A stretch of DNA of 64,000 bases from Priestia koreensis (GCF_001274935.1 NZ_LILC01000002.1:453924-517923); one strand, 5' to 3'; shown: positions 9,776-18,112, counted from the first letter of the stretch. The notes: generated by a model not told the origin, from the letters alone. Made by a program: numbers and translations.

Positions 9776-9815
9776 AAAAGATGTGCCAACGATTCGTCGG
9801 CACATCTTTTTTTAT
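9776..9815. terminator. Bidirectional terminator between convergent genes
   Basis: AAAGATGTGCC (9777-9787) pairs with GGCACATCTTT (9799-9809). The 5' side is a run of A and the 3' side a run of T, so it can serve the plus-strand small membrane gene and the minus-strand transporter. Confidence 0.92.
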
Positions 9816-11323
9816 TTATTACTTACTTGTCGTTTTTCACCTTTAAATGCCTTTATGAGCGAGAATACGGCGAGTATGAGTACAATTGAGAACGGCAAGG
9901 CGGCTATGATAGAAGCCGTCTGCAAGGCCTCTAATCCTCCTGTTCGAAGAAGAACAATCGCTGTTAAGGCTTGGATGATACCCCAAACTAATTTTACTGT
10001 ATTCGGCGGGTTCAATGATCCTCGTGTTGTTTGCATTCCGAGTACGAACGTAGCCGAATCGGCAGATGTAATAAAGAATGTTGCAATTAAGATGATTGCA
10101 ATAACAGACAAAATCGTTCCCATCGGAAGCTGCTGAAGCACATAGAATAATGCAACTTCTGTCCCTTTATCACTCATTACTTCAAATACCGGAAGTTTTT
10201 CAAAGTAATCAAGGAAGATAGCAGATCCCCCGAAAGTTGAGAACCAAAGTCCCCCTAAAATAGTTGGAACGGCTAATACACCAATTAAAAATTCTCGAAT
10301 TGTACGTCCTCGAGAAATACGGGCAATAAATGTTCCAACGAACGGAGCCCATGAAATCCACCATGCCCAATAGAAAATAGTCCAATCTTTAATCCATGTA
10401 TTATCTTGATCAAATGGAGTCAGTCGGAAACTCATAGATGGCAGGTATTGAATGTAACTACCGAGTGTTGTAACAAACAGATCCATAATAAAGTTGGTTT
10501 TACTTACAAATAGTACGACAAGTAAAAGAACAATCGCAATGATAACATTTAAGTTACTCAAGTATTTAATTCCTTTGTCGAGTCCGCTCTTCGCTGACAA
10601 AAGAAACAGTAGCGTTACGACGATGATAATAATCAGCTGTGTCGTAAAATTATTTGTGATGGGTGAAATATACGATAATCCACCGCTAATTTGAATCGCT
10701 CCAAGACCTAAAGATGTTGCGACACCAAAGATCGTTGCAAATACAGCGATAAAGTTAACGAAGGTTCCTAAACCACCATCAACACGATCACCAAGAAGTG
10801 GGCGTAAAATGTTGCTAATTAATAGCGGTGCGCCTTTTCGAAATTGGAAATAAGCAAGTGCAAGGGCTAAAACGGAGTAAATGGCCCAAGGGTGTAATCC
10901 CCAGTGGAAAAATGAATAGCGCATGGCAGTACGCGCAGCATCAGCTGTGCCACCGTCACCTGCTGGTGGTACGTGGAAATGACTAATTGGCTCTGAAGCT
11001 CCCCAGAATACTAATCCGATCCCCATTCCGGCACTAAAGAGCATAGCGAACCAGCTTATGTAACTGTATTCAGGTCTCTCATCATCTTTACCTAAACGAA
11101 TACTTCCGTAGCGAGAAAAAATGAGGAATAAGACAAAAATAACAAAGATACTTCCTGCTAATAAGTAATACCATCCAAATTTATCAACGATAAACGTTTG
11201 AATAGCGTTTGTAACAGATCCTAAGCTTGCACTCCCTAAAGTTGCTTCAGGTAATGCCCCCCAAATAATGAATAGAACCGTTACAACAATTGAAATCCAA
11301 AATACTGAACTTACCTTTTTCAT
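9812..11323 (-). CDS. BCCT-family glycine betaine/choline-type transporter, OpuD-like
   Basis: Sodium-coupled secondary transporter of the betaine/carnitine/choline family, used to accumulate compatible solutes under osmotic stress. 503 residues with about twelve membrane helices. Family signatures include SWFAMLFSAGMGIGLVFWGASEPISH, the aromatic box WTIFYWAWWISWAPFVGTFIARISRGRTIREF and FITSADSATFVLGM. The ATG at 11321-11323 has AAAGGAGA upstream; an earlier in-frame ATG lies beyond that site. Similar to B. subtilis OpuD as recalled, but the substrate (betaine, choline or carnitine) cannot be assigned from sequence alone. Monocistronic. It is not between pdhD and speA in B. subtilis, so it belongs to a locally inserted block. 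Confidence 0.9.
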   Translation of the reverse strand: MKKVSSVFWISIVVTVLFIIWGALPEATLGSASLGSVTNAIQTFIVDKFGWYYLLAGSIFVIFVLFLIFSRYGSIRLGKDDERPEYSYISWFAMLFSAGMGIGLVFWGASEPISHFHVPPAGDGGTADAARTAMRYSFFHWGLHPWAIYSVLALALAYFQFRKGAPLLISNILRPLLGDRVDGGLGTFVNFIAVFATIFGVATSLGLGAIQISGGLSYISPITNNFTTQLIIIIVVTLLFLLSAKSGLDKGIKYLSNLNVIIAIVLLLVVLFVSKTNFIMDLFVTTLGSYIQYLPSMSFRLTPFDQDNTWIKDWTIFYWAWWISWAPFVGTFIARISRGRTIREFLIGVLAVPTILGGLWFSTFGGSAIFLDYFEKLPVFEVMSDKGTEVALFYVLQQLPMGTILSVIAIILIATFFITSADSATFVLGMQTTRGSLNPPNTVKLVWGIIQALTAIVLLRTGGLEALQTASIIAALPFSIVLILAVFSLIKAFKGEKRQVSNK

Positions 11324-11457
11324 GCAAAATCTCCTTTCGACATACAAACCTTATCTTAGCTTTTGTGAACGTTGAAAATTTATTCGCAAATTCAGTCCAG
11401 ACAAGACAGTTACCCATTTAAACATAAATCAAAACGTTTGTCGACCGTTCAATATGG

Positions 11458-11494
11458 AAAAAGAGCCAATAAGTCATTGACTTATTGGCTCTTT
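11458..11494 (-). terminator. Terminator overlapping the stop of the 110-residue membrane gene
   Basis: AAGAGCCAATAAGTC and GACTTATTGGCTCTT form a long perfect stem around ATT. On the minus strand it is followed by TTTTTCC. The stop codon of the gene at 11482 lies inside the stem. The plus-strand side also ends in TTTT. Confidence 0.85.
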
Positions 11495-11814
11495 TGTCGG
11501 GAAAAACCCAAAAATTTTGATGCTAAGTATGTAATGGCTAAAAGTAAAACAAAATGTCCTAAAGTCGAGAGTAGGAAAGGCGTCAGCTTGAATGTGATGC
11601 TTTCATTAAAGTAAGAGTGAAAAGCAACAGTTGCACTCTGACCGGCTGGTACGGACGTCTCTGAAAAACTTTTTTCAACAAAGGGAAAAGGTGAGCCAAA
11701 ATGAGCTGTCGTATGCACGGTTGGGTGTTGAACGTGAGCTTTAAAAATAAACGGTGTGCAATAGGTGTAGATCAAGCTGATCACGCCAAGAATTAGTAGG
11801 GTTTTTCCTTTCAT
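11482..11814 (-). CDS. Small two-helix membrane protein, function unknown
   Basis: A 110-residue protein starting MKGKTLLILGVISLIYTY. An N-terminal membrane helix or signal anchor (about residues 4-20) is followed by an extracytoplasmic segment of about 55 residues, which contains PAGQSATVAFHSYFNESITFKL and looks beta-like. A second helix lies near the C-terminus (STLGHFVLLLAITYLASKF), followed by a short basic tail. The ATG at 11812-11814 follows AGGAGG. I do not recognise a family. It is divergent from the M23 peptidase gene and runs toward its own terminator. Confidence 0.65.
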   Translation of the reverse strand: MKGKTLLILGVISLIYTYCTPFIFKAHVQHPTVHTTAHFGSPFPFVEKSFSETSVPAGQSATVAFHSYFNESITFKLTPFLLSTLGHFVLLLAITYLASKFLGFSRQKSQ

Positions 11815-12063
11815 TTGAACCTCCTGTAGAACAATCCACTGCAATCACAAGTGCTTATTTCGTGCGCTATTTGTACATATAAAGGTACATCTCATGTGTA
11901 GCAGACGTTAGTCGTATTTATTTTATCACGTTTTTAAGATAAGTTTGTACCTTTTTCGCATAACATTTCTCATGCTTGGCGATACTAAGAAGTAAATTTT
12001 TAGTACTTTTTCTAAACGTTCGCAGGCTTTTATGTAGAAGAAAGCAAGGAGGGGAGCATCACG

Positions 12064-13101
12064 TTGAAACCAAAATGGATCGGAATTGGTATGGTGATAT
12101 GTATCGTTACGTTTTTATCATTATACTGGATGGAGAAAAAAGACGAAAGTTCAGCAACGGTTCAAGAATTACCTATCCACTACTTTAAAGAAGAGCCTTA
12201 TATCCCGCTACAATCAATGATCAACTATCTTCAAGGTTCCTTTCACTATGATAAAGTGAATCGACAACTGACGATGCGAGTTGATCATAATTCGTATGAG
12301 CTTACGGAAAAGATTCCGGTTGTAGTTAAAAACGGAGAGTATATTCCTTTTCAACGAGATAATATTCTCTACCAAAATCATCAAGTGTACGTGCCGATTG
12401 ATTTTATGGAAACGGTATTGAATCGCGAAGTGACGCTGCGTGCTGATCATGCGGAAGTAGTGCCATCGGCTTTGGCCACTTCTATTGACAGTGTTACAGC
12501 AAAAAAAGAGATGATCACCATAAATGAAGTAAAGAGCAAGTTTTCAGAGCTTTCAACCCCGATTCACGGAGCGAAGGCAGATACGTATTCCTCCCATCTC
12601 CCTGGTGCGAGAAGGTGGTATCGAAATGATTTTCATGAAGGACTTGATTGGTACGGCTATTCGTCTGGTATCACCATTTCAAAGAAAACACCGGTTTATG
12701 CCATGGGGGACGGTAAGGTAGTCCGAGTGGATCACGATTATAAAGGGTACACCTCAGAGATGCAACGTGAAGCTGACCTCGCGATTTGTCAGACGATTGG
12801 TCACACACCGCAGTACATTTTGGATAAGCTACGTGGTCGACAGGTATGGATTCAATATGAGAACGGGGTACAAGCACGATTTGCCCATTTAAGCACCGTA
12901 TCGAATTCTCTTCAAGTAGGGGATGAAGTATCAAACAAAACGCTGATTGGACTCGTCGGCAATAGCGGCACGAGCGGTGAAGTAAAACAAGACCAATCAG
13001 AGACTCATCTACACGTGGATTTACTCGTTTACAATCACTTGTTTTGGAAGGGACTAACGCAAGAACAAGTGAAAGAAGTCATCACAACAGCGTTCAAATA
13101 G
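12064..13101 (+). CDS. Membrane-anchored M23-family peptidase with stalk domain
   Basis: A 345-residue protein, probably a cell-wall endopeptidase or an inactive LytM-like regulator. It has an N-terminal signal anchor (residues 5-23) and a segment of about 36-125 resembling the copper amine oxidase N-terminal-like stalk domain (IPLQSMINYL, YVPIDFMETVL). A LytM/M23 domain follows from about 185. Zinc ligands are visible as HEGLD (His191, Asp195) and HLHVD (His315, His317), so it is likely active. The M23 domain carries a helical insertion of about 30 residues (227-257) between core strands. The TTG start has AAGGAGGGGAG upstream. The gene stands alone, divergent from the small membrane protein. 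Confidence 0.85.
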   Translation: MKPKWIGIGMVICIVTFLSLYWMEKKDESSATVQELPIHYFKEEPYIPLQSMINYLQGSFHYDKVNRQLTMRVDHNSYELTEKIPVVVKNGEYIPFQRDNILYQNHQVYVPIDFMETVLNREVTLRADHAEVVPSALATSIDSVTAKKEMITINEVKSKFSELSTPIHGAKADTYSSHLPGARRWYRNDFHEGLDWYGYSSGITISKKTPVYAMGDGKVVRVDHDYKGYTSEMQREADLAICQTIGHTPQYILDKLRGRQVWIQYENGVQARFAHLSTVSNSLQVGDEVSNKTLIGLVGNSGTSGEVKQDQSETHLHVDLLVYNHLFWKGLTQEQVKEVITTAFK

Positions 13102-13109
13102 GTACATTC

Positions 13110-13499
13110 CTAGAAAGACATGATCCGGCCGTTAAATAATTGAAGCTGTCCTTTCAGCTTTTTGGCTAAAAACTTTGCCAACTCATTTGCCTTTCCTTTA
13201 TCGCCATGCGTGGCCTTAGAAGGAAGGGCAATTTTTATGGCGGCTGTTTCATCGGTCACCGTAATGTCTAACAGAATGGAATAGTATTGTGGAAGCGTTC
13301 CTTTTAAATAAAGAGATGATTCTGTTTCCATTACTTTATAGGGAAAACCGGTTTGTTCATATTCCCAGTTCAACTGCTGCCCCGTCTTTGTTAGAAGATT
13401 TTCATAATAAGTCAGCCATGTTTTTAACTCTTCAAACGTAATGCTCTTTTGTGTGGATGTAGACGTTAAATGAATATAAGAAATATGTTCCACGTCCAT
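13110..13499 (-). CDS. DUF1885-like protein
   Basis: A 129-residue soluble protein. The C-terminal part, with THGDKGKANELAKFLAKKLKG followed by LFNGRIMSF, resembles from memory the DUF1885 family of Bacillus and Geobacillus, which has a solved structure but no assigned function. The start is uncertain: the ATG at 13497-13499 has AAGGAGG only two bases away. Longer versions start at 13511 or 13526 (GTG), but neither has a ribosome binding site. It is encoded convergently with the M23 peptidase gene, nine bases apart, and no U-rich terminator is visible between them. Confidence 0.7.
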   Translation of the reverse strand: MDVEHISYIHLTSTSTQKSITFEELKTWLTYYENLLTKTGQQLNWEYEQTGFPYKVMETESSLYLKGTLPQYYSILLDITVTDETAAIKIALPSKATHGDKGKANELAKFLAKKLKGQLQLFNGRIMSF

Positions 13500-13686
13500 T
13501 TCCTCCTTCATTCTGTACTTTTTCACTTGCTAACGTGACAGATCTTGATGAGGTGTTTTCAGTTTATCACTGAGTAAAGAAGTGCATCAAATGTTTTACC
13601 AGAAACTTTATCATATTCCTCCTATTGATTGATTATGACTCTAAATAGGTTATATTATTATTTTAAATAAGTTATACTAATTGTGG

Positions 13687-13715
13687 TTGACAATTCAAAA
13701 ATGCCATAATATTAT
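13687..13715 (+). promoter_or_regulatory. Promoter of the sr1 RNA
   Basis: TTGACA (13687-13692) is a perfect -35, followed by a 17-base spacer and TATTAT (13710-13715). A TATAAT at 13713-13718 overlaps it. Transcription would begin near 13722. Confidence 0.8.
13700..13710 (+). promoter_or_regulatory. Candidate CcpN operator in the sr1 promoter
   Basis: AATGCCATAAT between the -35 and -10 elements agrees at 9 of 11 positions with the CcpN consensus TRTGHYATAYW recalled from B. subtilis gapB, pckA and sr1. CcpN represses sr1 during glycolysis in B. subtilis. Assignment rests on motif and gene identity. Confidence 0.5.
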
Positions 13716-13729
13716 AATAACAAAGAAAA

Positions 13730-13743
13730 TAAAAGCGTTTTCA
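13730..13743 (+). promoter_or_regulatory. Candidate CcpA (cre) site downstream of the sr1 start
   Basis: TAAAAGCGTTTTCA matches the cre consensus TGNAANCGNWNNCA except at the second base. It lies roughly 8-21 bases downstream of the predicted transcription start, where binding would block transcription. SR1 is known to be under CcpA as well as CcpN control in B. subtilis. Confidence 0.6.
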
Positions 13744-13790
13744 AAAAGGGTAATCATGTTTAAAATATGAATGATAAAGGGGAGTTGGCC

Positions 13791-13910
13791 GTGGGAACAA
13801 TTATTTGTCAGGGATGCAACTGTACGATTGATCATTTTGAAGATGAAAAGGTTACAACGTTATACGGACGATGTCAGGGATGCGAAGAAGGAATCGAAAT
13901 TCCAGAATAA
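13791..13910 (+). CDS. sr1P: GapA-binding peptide SR1P
   Basis: A 39-residue peptide starting with GTG, with AAAGGGGAG eight bases upstream. It begins MGTIICQGCNCTIDHFEDEK and continues VTTLYGRCQGCEEG. The HFEDEKVTTLYG core is the hallmark of SR1P. Two CxxC pairs (Cys6/Cys9 and Cys28/Cys31) suggest a zinc-ribbon-like fold. In B. subtilis SR1P binds glyceraldehyde-3-phosphate dehydrogenase GapA, stabilises gapA mRNA and promotes GapA-RNase J1 contact. RNase J1 is encoded at the left edge of this same window. Confidence 0.92.
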   Translation: MGTIICQGCNCTIDHFEDEKVTTLYGRCQGCEEGIEIPE

Positions 13911-13916
13911 TAGAAT

Positions 13917-13952
13917 AAAAGCAGCGACCTGTCATGAGGTCGCTGCTTTTTG
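13917..13952. terminator. Terminator shared by sr1 and speA
   Basis: AAAAGCAGCGACCT (13917-13930) pairs perfectly with AGGTCGCTGCTTTT (13937-13950). U-rich on both strands, and the speA stop codon lies just beyond it. Confidence 0.95.
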
Positions 13953-13954
13953 TC

Positions 13955-15430
13955 TTAACGAATAGCTTTGTGCTCCTTGATAACACGAAGAGATTGCAAC
14001 GTGAAATCTTCTGGTCCTTGAACGGGTAAGCCAGCCTCAAGGTTTTCTTGAATATAAGCCAAGTTATCTTCTGTAATAATTTCACCGGGAATAAAAATAG
14101 GAATGCCCGGTGGATACACCATCACAAATTCCGCAATGATACGCCCTGCAGATTCTTCAATTGGAACAACTTCCGTCTCTGCATAAAAGGCATCACGAGG
14201 AGTTAAGGCAAGTACAGGAATATCCGGAAGCATCACCGATACAGGAAGATGGTTATCAGATAAATGGCTGAACTCTTCAGAGAGAGAAGTGAGCGCTCGA
14301 ACGAGTAATTCAATGTCGCCTTCTTGGTCACCTGGTGTGACGATACATAAAATATTGTAGAGATCAGACATTTCTACTTCGATATTATAATGCTCACGTA
14401 ACCACTTCTCTACTTCATAGCCAGTGATACCAAGTTCGCGTACGGATACAATCAGCTTCGTTGGATCTAAATCGAAGGTCGCTTCCGTACCAAGAATTTC
14501 AGTTCCGACACAGTGAAGATGATGAATCTCATTAATTTGTTTTCGAGCTTCTTCTGCGAGGCGAATGGCTCTTTCTGCTAGCTCATATCCTTCTGTTGCC
14601 AAGCGCTTTCTTGCAACGTCTAGTGACGCAAGTAACAAATAAGAAGTTGACGTAGTTGTGAGCATGCTCAAGATACTTTGAATACGAGACGGAGAAACAA
14701 GGCCTTCTCGTACATTTAAGATCGAGCTTTGTGTCATTGACCCGCCTAGCTTGTGCACGCTTGTTGCGGCCATATCTGCACCAGCCTGCATCGCAGAAAG
14801 GGGCAGTTTATCATGAAAATGAATATGAACGCCGTGTGCTTCATCGACAAGAACGGGAACGTGATAAGAATGAGCCACTTCCACAATTTTTTGTAAATCA
14901 CCGGCAATGCCAAAGTAAGTAGGGTTAATGACTAATACCCCTTTAGCATCTGGATGCTGCAGTAATGCCCTTTGAACAGCTTCAGGCGTCATCCCGTGTG
15001 AGATTCCTAGGTTCGGGTCCACTTCTGGATGAATGAACACAGGTGTAGCTCCTGAAAATACGATGGCACTCATAACAGATTTATGCACGTTACGTGGAAC
15101 GATAATTTTATCTCCAGGGCCACATACTGACATGACCATGGTCATAATCGCACCGCTCGTCCCTTGAACGGAGAAGAATGTATGATCAGCACCGAATGCC
15201 TCAGCAGCTAAATCTTGGGCTTGTTTAATAATGCCCTTTGGCTGATGAAGGTCATCGAGTGGTTGAATATTAATTAAATCGATCGATAATGCATTTTCAC
15301 CAATAAATTCTCGAAATGTTGGATCCATCCCAGCTCCCTTTTTATGACCAGGAATATGGAATTGTGTAGGATTTTTTTTCGCGTGTTCTACAATGCCGGA
15401 AAATAACGGCGTATCAAATTGAGAAGACAA
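13955..15430 (-). CDS. speA: Arginine decarboxylase, Orn/Lys/Arg family
   Basis: PLP-dependent fold-type I decarboxylase making agmatine from arginine, the first step of polyamine synthesis in Bacillus. 491 residues from a TTG at 15428-15430, preceded by AAAGAGGTGG; this gives MSSQFDTPLFSGI, close to the 490-residue B. subtilis SpeA. The longer frame to 15535 has no ribosome binding site near its ATG. The N-terminal FHIPGHKKGAGMDP is diagnostic. PLP is bound at the Lys in SVHKLGGS, with DEAHGVHIHFH before it. The C-terminal domain ends in VQGPEDFTLQSL. Convergent with sr1, whose RNA controls arginine catabolism in B. subtilis. Confidence 0.95.
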   Translation of the reverse strand: MSSQFDTPLFSGIVEHAKKNPTQFHIPGHKKGAGMDPTFREFIGENALSIDLINIQPLDDLHQPKGIIKQAQDLAAEAFGADHTFFSVQGTSGAIMTMVMSVCGPGDKIIVPRNVHKSVMSAIVFSGATPVFIHPEVDPNLGISHGMTPEAVQRALLQHPDAKGVLVINPTYFGIAGDLQKIVEVAHSYHVPVLVDEAHGVHIHFHDKLPLSAMQAGADMAATSVHKLGGSMTQSSILNVREGLVSPSRIQSILSMLTTTSTSYLLLASLDVARKRLATEGYELAERAIRLAEEARKQINEIHHLHCVGTEILGTEATFDLDPTKLIVSVRELGITGYEVEKWLREHYNIEVEMSDLYNILCIVTPGDQEGDIELLVRALTSLSEEFSHLSDNHLPVSVMLPDIPVLALTPRDAFYAETEVVPIEESAGRIIAEFVMVYPPGIPIFIPGEIITEDNLAYIQENLEAGLPVQGPEDFTLQSLRVIKEHKAIR

Positions 15431-15725
15431 CTTTGCTATCCACCTCTTTACATCAAAATAATTCCGCTTTTCACGGTTGACTTTTATGTCAGTTTTATCG
15501 TATTTATATACGCTTTTTATTGAAAGGAAAGTCATAAAACAAATGAATTATAGCACTTATTGCTTTCATTGCATAGCTAAATTTTTAATGTGGGAAGTGT
15601 GACATTCATTCAGTTGAATAAAAGAGAAGAAATGAACGGAATAGTGGCAGGAAAGACGAGTAGAGTGAATACTAGAAAGAGGTTTTTTTTATGAAAAGGA
15701 GAACCTAATAAAATGAGGTGATGAT

Positions 15726-16682
15726 ATGAAGTGGGAAACAAAAATTACGAGTTTGCTAGGAATTGAGTATCCAATTATTCAAGGGGGACTAGCTTATTTA
15801 GCTTATTCTGATCTTGCTGCAGCTGTTTCGAATGCCGGAGGGCTAGGACAAATTACGGCGATGTCCCTTAAGACGCCAGATGATCTCCGCAAGGAAATTC
15901 AAGCTGTCAAGAAAAAAACGAATAAACCATTTGGAGTAAACTTCGCGATCGGGCAGCACGGTCGTCCGTTTCAACATATGCTCGACGTAGCGATTGAAGA
16001 AGAGGTTCCGGTCGTGACGATGACAGGGGGGAATCCAGCACCTATTTTCGAACAAATGAAGGGAACATCTAGTAAGAAGCTTGTACTTGTTGCAGCGAGG
16101 CGGCAGGCTGAAAAAGCGGAAGAGCTTGGAGCAGATGCGGTGATGGTAGTCGGACAAGAAGGAGGAGGACACCTAGGTCGTCAAGATACGAGTACATTCG
16201 TGTTGATTCCTCAAGTAGTTGACGCTGTGTCAATTCCTGTAATTGCCTCAGGAGGCATTGGAGATGGAAGAGGACTAATGGCAGCACTAAGCCTTGGAGC
16301 AGAAGGAATTGAGATGGGAACGCGTTTTATTGCAACAAAAGAATGCGTGCATGCGCATGATTTGTATAAGCAGGCTCTTGTTAATGGTCAAGAATATGAT
16401 ACAGTAGTGATTAAGCGCTCGCTTGGTGCCCCTGCGAGGGCCGTATCCAACGAATGGACGGATCGCATTTTAGCTTTAGAGGCAGAAAAATCAACTTACG
16501 AGCAGTTAAAAGAGTACATAAGTGGTGAAGCTAATAAACGATACATCTATGACGGTCATCAGGCGGAAGGCTTCGCATGGGCTGGTCAAGTGATGGGATT
16601 AATAAAGGATGTACCAAGCGTTGAGGAATTGTTTCAGCGAATGGTGAAAGAAGCCGAGCAAATTCGCGTGCGCTGGAATTAG
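15726..16682 (+). CDS. Nitronate monooxygenase family flavoprotein
   Basis: An FMN-binding TIM-barrel protein of 318 residues, of the nitronate monooxygenase/2-nitropropane dioxygenase family, which also includes FabK-type enoyl-ACP reductases. Seen: LGIEYPIIQGGLAYLAYSDLAAAVSNAGGLGQI at the N-terminus, VVGQEGGGHLGRQD near residue 145 and PVIASGGIGDGRGLMAALSLGAEGIEMGTRFIATKE near 185-220. The GGHxG histidine that acts as catalytic base in nitronate monooxygenases is present, which favours nitroalkane oxidation over FabK activity. The ATG follows GAGGTGATG. Followed after 22 bases by yktA. Confidence 0.85.
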   Translation: MKWETKITSLLGIEYPIIQGGLAYLAYSDLAAAVSNAGGLGQITAMSLKTPDDLRKEIQAVKKKTNKPFGVNFAIGQHGRPFQHMLDVAIEEEVPVVTMTGGNPAPIFEQMKGTSSKKLVLVAARRQAEKAEELGADAVMVVGQEGGGHLGRQDTSTFVLIPQVVDAVSIPVIASGGIGDGRGLMAALSLGAEGIEMGTRFIATKECVHAHDLYKQALVNGQEYDTVVIKRSLGAPARAVSNEWTDRILALEAEKSTYEQLKEYISGEANKRYIYDGHQAEGFAWAGQVMGLIKDVPSVEELFQRMVKEAEQIRVRWN

Positions 16683-16704
16683 TTAAGAGACGGAGTGAGA
16701 GTAT

Positions 16705-16977
16705 ATGGAGTATCAATATCCGATAGCGATTGATTGGGCAACAGAAGAAATTATTGATGCTGTGCAGTTTTTTGAAGCGGTCGAACGAGCGTATGAAAAG
16801 GGCATGGATCGTGATGAGCTGATGAGCTTGTACCGACGATTTAAAGAAATTGTTCCAAGTAAATCTGAAGAGAAAAAAATTGATAAAGAATTTGAAGAAG
16901 AAAGTGGATACTCGACGTATCGCGTCATAAAAAAAGCAAAAGATGCGGCAAGTGGAGATTTTATTAAAATGAAATAA
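16705..16977 (+). CDS. yktA: UPF0223 family protein YktA
   Basis: A 90-residue acidic, helical protein starting [20 protein letters not shown]. This matches the UPF0223 family (B. subtilis YktA) in length, in the YPIxxDW start and in the conserved [25 protein letters not shown] segment. Function unknown. It lies after the nitronate monooxygenase gene and convergent with yktB; yktA and yktB are also neighbours downstream of speA in B. subtilis. Confidence 0.9.
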   Translation: MEYQYPIAIDWATEEIIDAVQFFEAVERAYEKGMDRDELMSLYRRFKEIVPSKSEEKKIDKEFEEESGYSTYRVIKKAKDAASGDFIKMK

Positions 16978-16988
16978 TGTGTATGGGT

Positions 16989-17028
16989 AGCAGGAGTCTT
17001 CATCATCGAAGGCGCCTGCTGTTTTTTT
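16989..17028 (+). terminator. Terminator of yktA
   Basis: AGCAGGAGTCTTC (16989-17001) pairs with GAAGGCGCCTGCT (17008-17020), with internal mismatches, followed by GTTTTTTT. Confidence 0.85.
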
Positions 17029-17665
17029 ATGAAAGAACCTTTGTTTTTGTAAGGTCATACAAAGGCTGAAGCGTTCTAAAACTATCGTCTATAAGTGCAA
17101 GCCACTCCTCACCGCTTATTGACATGGCATCTTCTGCAGAAATGGTTCGACCACATAGAATTTCAGCTTTTTTCACCGTGCCTAAGCGCTCGAAAAGCGT
17201 TTTAAGATCATGATCTGTCATTTGGTTCATCGGCAATACCTCAGGCTTCATATGGTCTTTTGACCATACAAAAGTATCAGGAATTTGCTGTGTAATGTCG
17301 TTTAAGTGTGCAAGAAGCGTTTTGGAATAGTCACCTTTAATAGGCGCTTCATAAATAACAGCAAACCAAATAAAAACATGTGATTCCCAAAGTCCGATTT
17401 GAAAGTGTGGCATCATTTTATATCCACGCTTATTTGGCGCAAACGCTACCCATGTATCCTTTGGGGGATTAATGGTGCGGCGTGCATGCTTTGCTACGTG
17501 ATAAAACATTTCGTCTCCTACCATTGATGAGAGTGTCGGAGCAAAGTATTGACCAAGCTCTTCAAGCTTTGGACGGATGTGCGTCTTTAAAGCATCCATT
17601 CGCTCATCTAATCCATCTACCTTAAATACATGAAAATCGTCTTGTGTAAACCCGTTGAACGTCAT
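17027..17665 (-). CDS. yktB: UPF0637 family protein YktB
   Basis: A 212-residue soluble protein starting MTFNGFTQDDFHVFKVDGLD, of the UPF0637/DUF1054 family (B. subtilis YktB). Family-like segments include KHARRTINPPKDTWVAF and YKMMPHFQIGLWESHVFIWF. The ATG at 17663-17665 is chosen because GGAGGT is eight bases upstream; the longer frame adds nine residues without a ribosome binding site. Function unknown. Convergent with yktA, sharing its terminator region. Confidence 0.9.
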   Translation of the reverse strand: MTFNGFTQDDFHVFKVDGLDERMDALKTHIRPKLEELGQYFAPTLSSMVGDEMFYHVAKHARRTINPPKDTWVAFAPNKRGYKMMPHFQIGLWESHVFIWFAVIYEAPIKGDYSKTLLAHLNDITQQIPDTFVWSKDHMKPEVLPMNQMTDHDLKTLFERLGTVKKAEILCGRTISAEDAMSISGEEWLALIDDSFRTLQPLYDLTKTKVLS

Positions 17666-17913
17666 ATATACCTCCAGTTGTGTATCAAACATTGGTTTGA
17701 TTTTATCATAGAGGCGATGTTTTTCTCATGTTTTTTGATCTCAGCCTCAGAGCTTGTCACAATTCGTCTATTAATTTTTCTATAGGTAATCACACAATTT
17801 AGTTACAGGATTTTTGGTTTCGTCATACACTAGTAGAAACAAAAATATCTGAAAATTTAGTTTATTGAAGACAAGATGAAAACAATGAGAATTTATGGAA
17901 GGAGTGTATGGGA

Positions 17914-18105
17914 ATGAAGCAAGTGGTGAATATGTATAAAAAAGGGGACGGAAATCGACGACTTGCGGTGCTTCGATTGGAGCTGGATTATGAACTTGCA
18001 ACTCTTTATGATGCTATGGTTGAAAACAATGAAGATAAAAAACGAGAAACGAAACAAAAACTGGAAAGAATTCGCCAAGAATGGATGAGGCTTCAGAATG
18101 CATGA
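17914..18105 (+). CDS. Small charged protein, YkzI-like by position
   Basis: A 63-residue, highly charged helical protein (MKQVVNMYKKGDGNRRLAV...). It lies between yktB and the inositol monophosphatase gene, where B. subtilis has ykzI; I assign likeness by position and size only. Of two nearby ATGs, the one at 17914 lies nine bases from AGGAG and is preferred to 17908 (three bases). Likely coiled-coil or helical hairpin. It ends at a clear terminator. Confidence 0.65.
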   Translation: MKQVVNMYKKGDGNRRLAVLRLELDYELATLYDAMVENNEDKKRETKQKLERIRQEWMRLQNA

Positions 18106-18112
18106 CTGTTTG

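Larger units (their letters stand above)
13722..13952 (+). ncRNA. sr1: SR1 dual-function small regulatory RNA
   Basis: A transcript of about 230 nt from the promoter above to the terminator at 13917-13952; B. subtilis SR1 is about 205 nt. It is identified by the SR1P reading frame it carries, by its position directly before speA, and by the CcpN-like and cre sites. In B. subtilis SR1 base-pairs with ahrC mRNA to limit its translation (arginine catabolism control) and also encodes SR1P, which binds GapA. The base-pairing function here is inferred from homology; the complementary segments were not checked because ahrC is outside the window. Confidence 0.85.

Noticed and set aside
11372..11614. 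80-codon plus-strand ORF
   Set aside because: Crosses a strong terminator and lies antisense to a better-supported membrane protein gene with an AGGAGG site.
13771..13965. 64-codon ORF overlapping sr1P in another frame
   Set aside because: It reads through the sr1 terminator and into speA; the SR1P frame has a family match and a ribosome binding site.
15431..15725. Extra gene or regulatory RNA between speA and the nitronate monooxygenase gene
   Set aside because: A/T-rich divergent promoter region with no ORF bearing a ribosome binding site and no strong hairpin; the longer speA frame lacks start support.
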